Translations under genes and position numbers: made by a program
Notes under the pieces: model-generated
The model's database searches: none
Seen by the model: only the letters and a program-made list of their open reading frames with translations
Told to the model about the DNA's origin: nothing
In this document: positions 5,830-9,630 of the stretch, one piece after another
Layout of the letters: each line of letters opens with the position of its first letter
Position numbering within the stretch: the first letter of the stretch is position 1
Assembly (NCBI GenBank): GCA_023387295.1
Contig: JAEWIG010000376.1
Span: 1 to 9,630 of the forward strand
Origin: Bacillota bacterium
GTDB taxonomy: Bacteria > Bacillota > Bacilli > Bacillales > Cytobacillaceae
DNA length: 9,630 nt
Direction of reading: 5' to 3'

Positions 5830-5908
5830 AATGTAAAATGTCGTCGGCTTCATTTCTCTACGCTTACGATTAAGAGCGAGGCTTGTTCAATGAAACCGAC
5901 GACGATTT
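5830..5908 (-). repeat. Palindromic repeat copy B, inside the pur operon
   Basis: Read on the minus strand, this matches copy A at 1318-1402. Here the palindrome is well kept: 5840-5854 pairs with 5889-5903 with a single C-A mismatch, and a smaller CGCT/AGCG pair (5861-5864, 5875-5878) lies inside. Only TTTT follows on the + strand, so termination, if any, would be weak. It occupies the purB-purC gap and must be transcribed in the pur mRNA. Confidence 0.75.
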
Positions 5909-5989
5909 TGGTTACAGAAGCGAGAAAAACTAACAACAAATCTATATTTAAAATTCCTAATCTTCAAACATGACAAAGGAGGGGCTAAC

Positions 5990-6715
5990 GTGGAAAAAGG
6001 AACACTCTTATATGAAGGAAAAGCGAAAAGGATTTACGAGACAAATGAACATGATGTCGTATGGGTTGAATATAAGGATTCCGCAACAGCATTTAACGGG
6101 GAGAAAAAAGCAACGATTACTGGTAAAGGGCGTTTAAATAACGAGATTACGAGTTTACTTTTTGAAAAACTGAAAGAACGTGGAATGGATTCTCACTTCA
6201 TTCGGAAAATTTCGGAGACAGAACAATTAGTGAAGAAGGTGGAAATCATTCCGCTTGAAACCGTTGTCCGTAACCTTTCAGCTGGTAGCTTTTCTAAGAG
6301 GGTTGGCATGAAAGAAGGGATTCCATTAGCAAGACCGATTGTGGAATTCTACTATAAAGATGACGCGTTAGGCGACCCGCTTTTAACAGAGGATCATATT
6401 GAAGTTTTGGCGTTAGCTGGTCAAGAAGAAGTAGGGATTTTAAAAGAAAAAGCATTAAAAGTGAATGAAATTTTAACAGATTTATTTGCAGAACTGGGGA
6501 TTCGTCTTGTCGATTTCAAACTCGAATTTGGCAAAGACAGCTTAGGAAGTATTCTTCTCGCTGATGAAATATCACCAGATACTTGTAGGCTTTGGGACAT
6601 CGAAACAAACGAAAAGCTTGATAAAGATGTCTTCCGCAGAGACCTTGGAAATTTAACTGATGCTTATGAAAATATCTTTACTAGACTGGGAGGAAAAGCC
6701 GTATGTACAAAGTAA
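5990..6715 (+). CDS. purC: SAICAR synthetase PurC
   Basis: Phosphoribosylaminoimidazole-succinocarboxamide synthase, 241 residues, the normal bacterial length. It joins CAIR and aspartate with ATP to give SAICAR, which PurB then cleaves. Motifs are YEGKAKRIYE (8-17) of the ATP-binding lobe, IPLETVVRNLSAGSFSKR (87-104) and the C-terminal LADEISPDTCRLWD (190-203), both family signatures. The start is GTG 5990, fixed by the very strong AAAGGAGGGG at 5975-5984, 5 nt away. The gene follows the inserted repeat, so its own strong ribosome site makes it independent of coupling to purB. Its 3' end overlaps purS by 13 nt. Confidence 0.97.
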   Translation: MEKGTLLYEGKAKRIYETNEHDVVWVEYKDSATAFNGEKKATITGKGRLNNEITSLLFEKLKERGMDSHFIRKISETEQLVKKVEIIPLETVVRNLSAGSFSKRVGMKEGIPLARPIVEFYYKDDALGDPLLTEDHIEVLALAGQEEVGILKEKALKVNEILTDLFAELGIRLVDFKLEFGKDSLGSILLADEISPDTCRLWDIETNEKLDKDVFRRDLGNLTDAYENIFTRLGGKAVCTK

Positions 6716-6957
6716 AAGTATTCGTCACATTAAGAGAAAGTGTATTAGATCCTCAAGGAACAGCTGTAAAAAGCTCGCTACATTCCTTAAATTACAATGA
6801 AGTCACAGATGTTCGCATCGGTAAATATATGGAGTTAATGATTGAAAAGTCGGACCGCCATGTAGAAGAGATTGTGAAGGAAATGTGTGAACGTTTGTTA
6901 GCGAATGTGGTTATTGAAGATTATCGTTATGAAATCGAGGAGGCTGTTGCTCAGTGA
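6703..6957 (+). CDS. purS: FGAM synthetase subunit PurS
   Basis: An 84-residue small subunit of phosphoribosylformylglycinamidine synthase. In Gram-positive bacteria and archaea this enzyme is a complex of small PurL, PurQ and PurS. PurS is the dimeric scaffold that brings glutaminase and synthetase together, so ammonia can pass to FGAR. The sequence MYKVKVFVTLRESVLDPQG, then VTDVRIGKYMEL, is the typical PurS start and core. The ATG lies within the end of purC and is preceded by GGGAGG (6688-6693). The TGA stop overlaps the purQ GTG start by 4 nt (GTGA), indicating tight coupling and balanced synthesis of the complex partners. Confidence 0.95.
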   Translation: MYKVKVFVTLRESVLDPQGTAVKSSLHSLNYNEVTDVRIGKYMELMIEKSDRHVEEIVKEMCERLLANVVIEDYRYEIEEAVAQ

Positions 6958-7640
6958 GATTTGCAGTCATCGTTTTTCCAGGATCGAATTGTGACATAGA
7001 CATGTATCATGCGGTTAAGGATGAGCTTGGAGCTGAAGTGGAATATGTTTGGCACACGGAAGAGAGCCTAGAGGGATTTGATGGAATTTTGCTTCCAGGA
7101 GGATTCTCATATGGTGATTATCTTCGCACAGGTGCTCTTGCTCGTTTTAGCAATGTCATGAAAGAAGTTGTGAAAGCGGCTGAAGCAGGTAAACCAGTTC
7201 TTGGCGTTTGCAACGGGTTTCAAATTTTACTAGAGGCAGGATTGCTTCCAGGCGCGATGAGAAGAAATGAAAGCTTAAAGTTTATATGCCGCCCGGTCCA
7301 ATTAAAGGTTGAAAACAATGAAACCATGTTTACTTCCTCCTATGAAAAAGATGAAGTCATTACAGTACCTATCGCTCATGGTGAAGGTAACTATTACTGT
7401 GATGAAGAAACACTCGCAAAATTACAAGAAAACAACCAAATTGTTTTTACATATAGTGGCTCAAATCCGAATGGTAGTTTAGAAGATATTGCAGGAATCA
7501 TCAATGAAAAAGGCAATGTATTAGGCATGATGCCACACCCAGAGAGAGCAGTTGATGAGCTTCTTGGCGGAGCTGATGGTTTGAGAGTTTTTCAATCAAT
7601 CGTGAAACAATGGAGGGAAGCAAATGTCGTTAATGCTTGA
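6954..7640 (+). CDS. purQ: FGAM synthetase glutaminase subunit PurQ
   Basis: A 228-residue class I (triad) glutamine amidotransferase that releases ammonia from glutamine for the PurL active site. The nucleophile elbow GVCNGFQIL holds the catalytic C86. The triad is completed by H195 and E197 in MMPHPERA (192-199). The N-terminal AVIVFPGSNCD and LLPGGFSYGDYLR (47-59) are typical PurQ segments. The start is GTG 6954, preceded by GAGGAGG (6937-6943) inside purS. Its end overlaps purL by 17 nt. No missing active-site residue. Confidence 0.97.
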   Translation: MRFAVIVFPGSNCDIDMYHAVKDELGAEVEYVWHTEESLEGFDGILLPGGFSYGDYLRTGALARFSNVMKEVVKAAEAGKPVLGVCNGFQILLEAGLLPGAMRRNESLKFICRPVQLKVENNETMFTSSYEKDEVITVPIAHGEGNYYCDEETLAKLQENNQIVFTYSGSNPNGSLEDIAGIINEKGNVLGMMPHPERAVDELLGGADGLRVFQSIVKQWREANVVNA

Positions 7641-9630
7641 ACCAAATCCAGAACAAGTTAAAGCAGATAAATTATATAAAACAATGGGATTAACGGATGA
7701 AGAATTTGCGATGATTGAAAAGATTCTTGGCCGTCTCCCGAATTATACAGAGACAGGGCTTTTCTCCGTTATGTGGTCAGAGCACTGTAGCTACAAAAAC
7801 TCGAAGCCGGTTTTACGTAAGTTCCCGACAAAGGGAGAAAGAGTGCTTCAAGGGCCAGGAGAAGGAGCAGGAATCGTTGATATCGGTGATGAGCAGGCAG
7901 TTGTTTTCAAAATTGAAAGCCATAATCACCCATCTGCCATTGAGCCCTATCAAGGAGCGGCAACAGGTGTTGGCGGCATCATCCGTGACGTTTTCTCGAT
8001 GGGGGCAAGACCGGTTGCGATGCTTAACTCCTTACGCTTCGGTGAGTTAGATAATGCGCGTACGAAATATCTTTTTAAAGAAGTGGTAGCTGGGATTGCT
8101 GGATACGGAAACTGCATCGGCATTCCAACTGTTGGGGGCGAAATTCAATTTGACCCGAGCTATGAAGGAAATCCATTAGTCAATGCCATGTGTGTTGGGC
8201 TAATCGATCATAAAGATATTCAAAAAGGGCAGGCTCGCGGAGTCGGCAACACAGTTATGTATGTTGGCGCGAAAACAGGTCGTGACGGCATTCATGGAGC
8301 AACATTTGCTTCTGAGGAGCTTACAGAAGAGTCGGAACAAAATCGTCCAGCTGTTCAGGTTGGCGATCCATTCATGGAAAAATTATTATTAGAAGCTTGT
8401 TTAGAGCTAGTGAAATCAGATGCACTTGTTGGTATTCAAGATATGGGAGCGGCTGGTCTAACAAGCTCATCTGCAGAAATGGCAAGTAAAGCAGGCTCCG
8501 GGATTGAAATGAATCTTGACCTTGTTCCACAAAGGGAAACGGGCATGACAGCCTATGAAATGATGCTTTCAGAATCTCAAGAACGGATGCTGATTGTCGT
8601 TAAAAAAGGCAGAGAGCAAGAAATTGTTGACCTGTTTTCAAAATATGATCTGGAAGCAGTAGCGATTGGTGTCGTTACGGATGATAAAATGCTTCGCCTG
8701 GTTCATAACGGTGAAATAGTGGCAGACGTACCTGCGGATGCACTTGCAGAGGAAGCTCCAGTTTACTATAAGCCTTCTGAGGAGCCAGCCTACTATCGTG
8801 AATTCCAAGCGATGGAGCAGGATATTCCGGCAGTGGAAGATTATAAAGAAACATTACTGAAATTATTGCAGCAGCCGACGATTGCGAGCAAAGAGTGGGT
8901 TTATGATCAGTATGATCACATGGTTCGTACGAACACAGTAGTAGCACCAGGTTCAGATGCGGCCGTTATCCGAATTCGTGGAACACGAAAAGGCCTTGCG
9001 ATGACAACTGATTGTAACTCTCGCTATCTGTACTTAGATCCAGAAACAGGCGGGAAAATCGCAGTCGCTGAAGCAGCTCGAAACATCGTTTGCTCAGGTG
9101 CAGAGCCTTTAGCGATTACAGATGGACTAAACTTCGGTAGCCCAGAAAAACCAGATATTTTCTGGCAGATTGAAAAAGCAGCTGACGGCATTAGTGAAGC
9201 TTGTTTGGCACTAAATACACCGGTTATTGGTGGAAACGTTTCTTTATACAATGAAACAAATGGTGAAGCAGTCTATCCAACACCGATTATTGGCATGGTT
9301 GGATTAGTAAAGGATCTAGAGCATGTAACAACACAAGCTTTTAAAGCGGCTGGTGATCTGATTTATCTTTTAGGAGAAACAAAGCCTGAGTTTGGTGGTA
9401 GTGAACTTCAAAAGCTAACGTATGGAAAAATCTTTGGAAAAGCACCTGAGCTTGACCTTGAAATCGAAGGAAAGCATCAGAAGCAAGTGTTAACAGCGAT
9501 TCAAGCAGGACTTATTGCTTCAGCGCATGATTTAGCAGAAGGTGGCCTTGCCGTTGCACTTGCGGAGAGTGTCATCGGCTCAAACGGATTTGGAGCGAAG
9601 GTAAACATTACTGGAAATACTGTATCTGCC
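7624..9630 (+). CDS. purL: FGAM synthetase large subunit PurL (3' end outside the window)
   Basis: The small type of PurL (about 740 residues in Bacillus), with 669 codons present and open to the last base, so about the last tenth is missing. It converts FGAR to FGAM with ATP and the ammonia delivered by PurQ, in complex with PurS. Visible parts are WSEHCSYKNS (51-60), KIESHNHPSAIEP (97-108) and GAATGVGGIIRDVFSMGARP (111-130) of the first AIRS-like half; IQDMGAAGLTSS near residue 280; the second half from about 440 (APGSDAAV); then CSGAEPLAITDGLNFGSPEKP and GGNVSLYNE (537-545). The C-terminal AHDLAEGGLAVALAES (about 636-651) is the start of the last conserved segment. The start is ATG 7624 after GGAGGG (7612-7617); ATG 7633 is a less likely alternative. 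The frame is continuous, without frameshift or internal stop. Confidence 0.97.
   Translation, partial: MSLMLEPNPEQVKADKLYKTMGLTDEEFAMIEKILGRLPNYTETGLFSVMWSEHCSYKNSKPVLRKFPTKGERVLQGPGEGAGIVDIGDEQAVVFKIESHNHPSAIEPYQGAATGVGGIIRDVFSMGARPVAMLNSLRFGELDNARTKYLFKEVVAGIAGYGNCIGIPTVGGEIQFDPSYEGNPLVNAMCVGLIDHKDIQKGQARGVGNTVMYVGAKTGRDGIHGATFASEELTEESEQNRPAVQVGDPFMEKLLLEACLELVKSDALVGIQDMGAAGLTSSSAEMASKAGSGIEMNLDLVPQRETGMTAYEMMLSESQERMLIVVKKGREQEIVDLFSKYDLEAVAIGVVTDDKMLRLVHNGEIVADVPADALAEEAPVYYKPSEEPAYYREFQAMEQDIPAVEDYKETLLKLLQQPTIASKEWVYDQYDHMVRTNTVVAPGSDAAVIRIRGTRKGLAMTTDCNSRYLYLDPETGGKIAVAEAARNIVCSGAEPLAITDGLNFGSPEKPDIFWQIEKAADGISEACLALNTPVIGGNVSLYNETNGEAVYPTPIIGMVGLVKDLEHVTTQAFKAAGDLIYLLGETKPEFGGSELQKLTYGKIFGKAPELDLEIEGKHQKQVLTAIQAGLIASAHDLAEGGLAVALAESVIGSNGFGAKVNITGNTVSA

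Noticed and set aside
1318..5908. CRISPR array or direct-repeat array
   Set aside because: The only repeats seen are two distant inverted copies of one element and a single nested hairpin; there is no regular repeat-spacer pattern.
5838..5909. The palindrome between purB and purC as an intrinsic terminator ending the operon
   Set aside because: Only four T follow the stem, the loop is large, and purC-purS-purQ-purL continue in the same direction with no clear promoter, so at most it is a weak attenuator.
7715..8050. Open frame of 111 codons on the + strand within purL
   Set aside because: It overlaps the conserved N-terminal half of purL in another frame; the purL frame carries all family motifs without a break, so this is a shadow frame.

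Overview
This window is a low-GC Gram-positive chromosome segment, most likely from a Bacillus-like genus of the family Bacillaceae. The evidence is the AT-rich base composition, strong AGGAGG-type ribosome binding sites, frequent GTG/TTG starts, the gene order yebE-yebG-purE-purK-purB-purC-purS-purQ-purL (as I recall it from Bacillus subtilis), and a Bacillus-type PurR/guanine-riboswitch control region. The species cannot be fixed from the sequence alone.

Layout. Bases 1-177 hold a perfect short hairpin followed by what looks like only the 3' half of a 5S rRNA gene, closed by an intrinsic terminator (181-210). About 400 bases without a recognisable gene follow. Next comes a monocistronic lipoprotein gene of the YdhK/DUF1541 type (622-1236) with its own terminator. 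Bases 1307-1581 carry a degenerate palindromic repeat (copy A) and a weak candidate promoter. Two small overlapping genes, yebE (UPF0316 membrane protein) and yebG (NETI-motif protein), lead up to the pur control region.

Bases 2327-2867 are a dense regulatory stretch. They hold an inverted PurBox pair, a sigma-A promoter, a guanine-class purine riboswitch, two successive terminator-like hairpins, and a 150-base repeat that folds as one long nested hairpin just before the purE ribosome binding site. The de novo purine operon follows, all on the + strand: purE, purK, purB, a second copy of the palindromic repeat (copy B, inverted relative to copy A), purC, purS, purQ and the first 669 codons of purL, which runs off the window.

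How the genes work together. PurS, PurQ and PurL form the FGAM synthetase complex, PurK and PurE carboxylate AIR to CAIR, PurC makes SAICAR and PurB releases AICAR. PurB also converts adenylosuccinate to AMP. Purine supply is sensed twice, by PurR at the promoter and by the riboswitch in the leader. I see no novel multi-gene system. The points worth a second look are the two intergenic repeat families inserted in and around the pur operon, the unusual double-hairpin expression platform, and the truncated 5S sequence.
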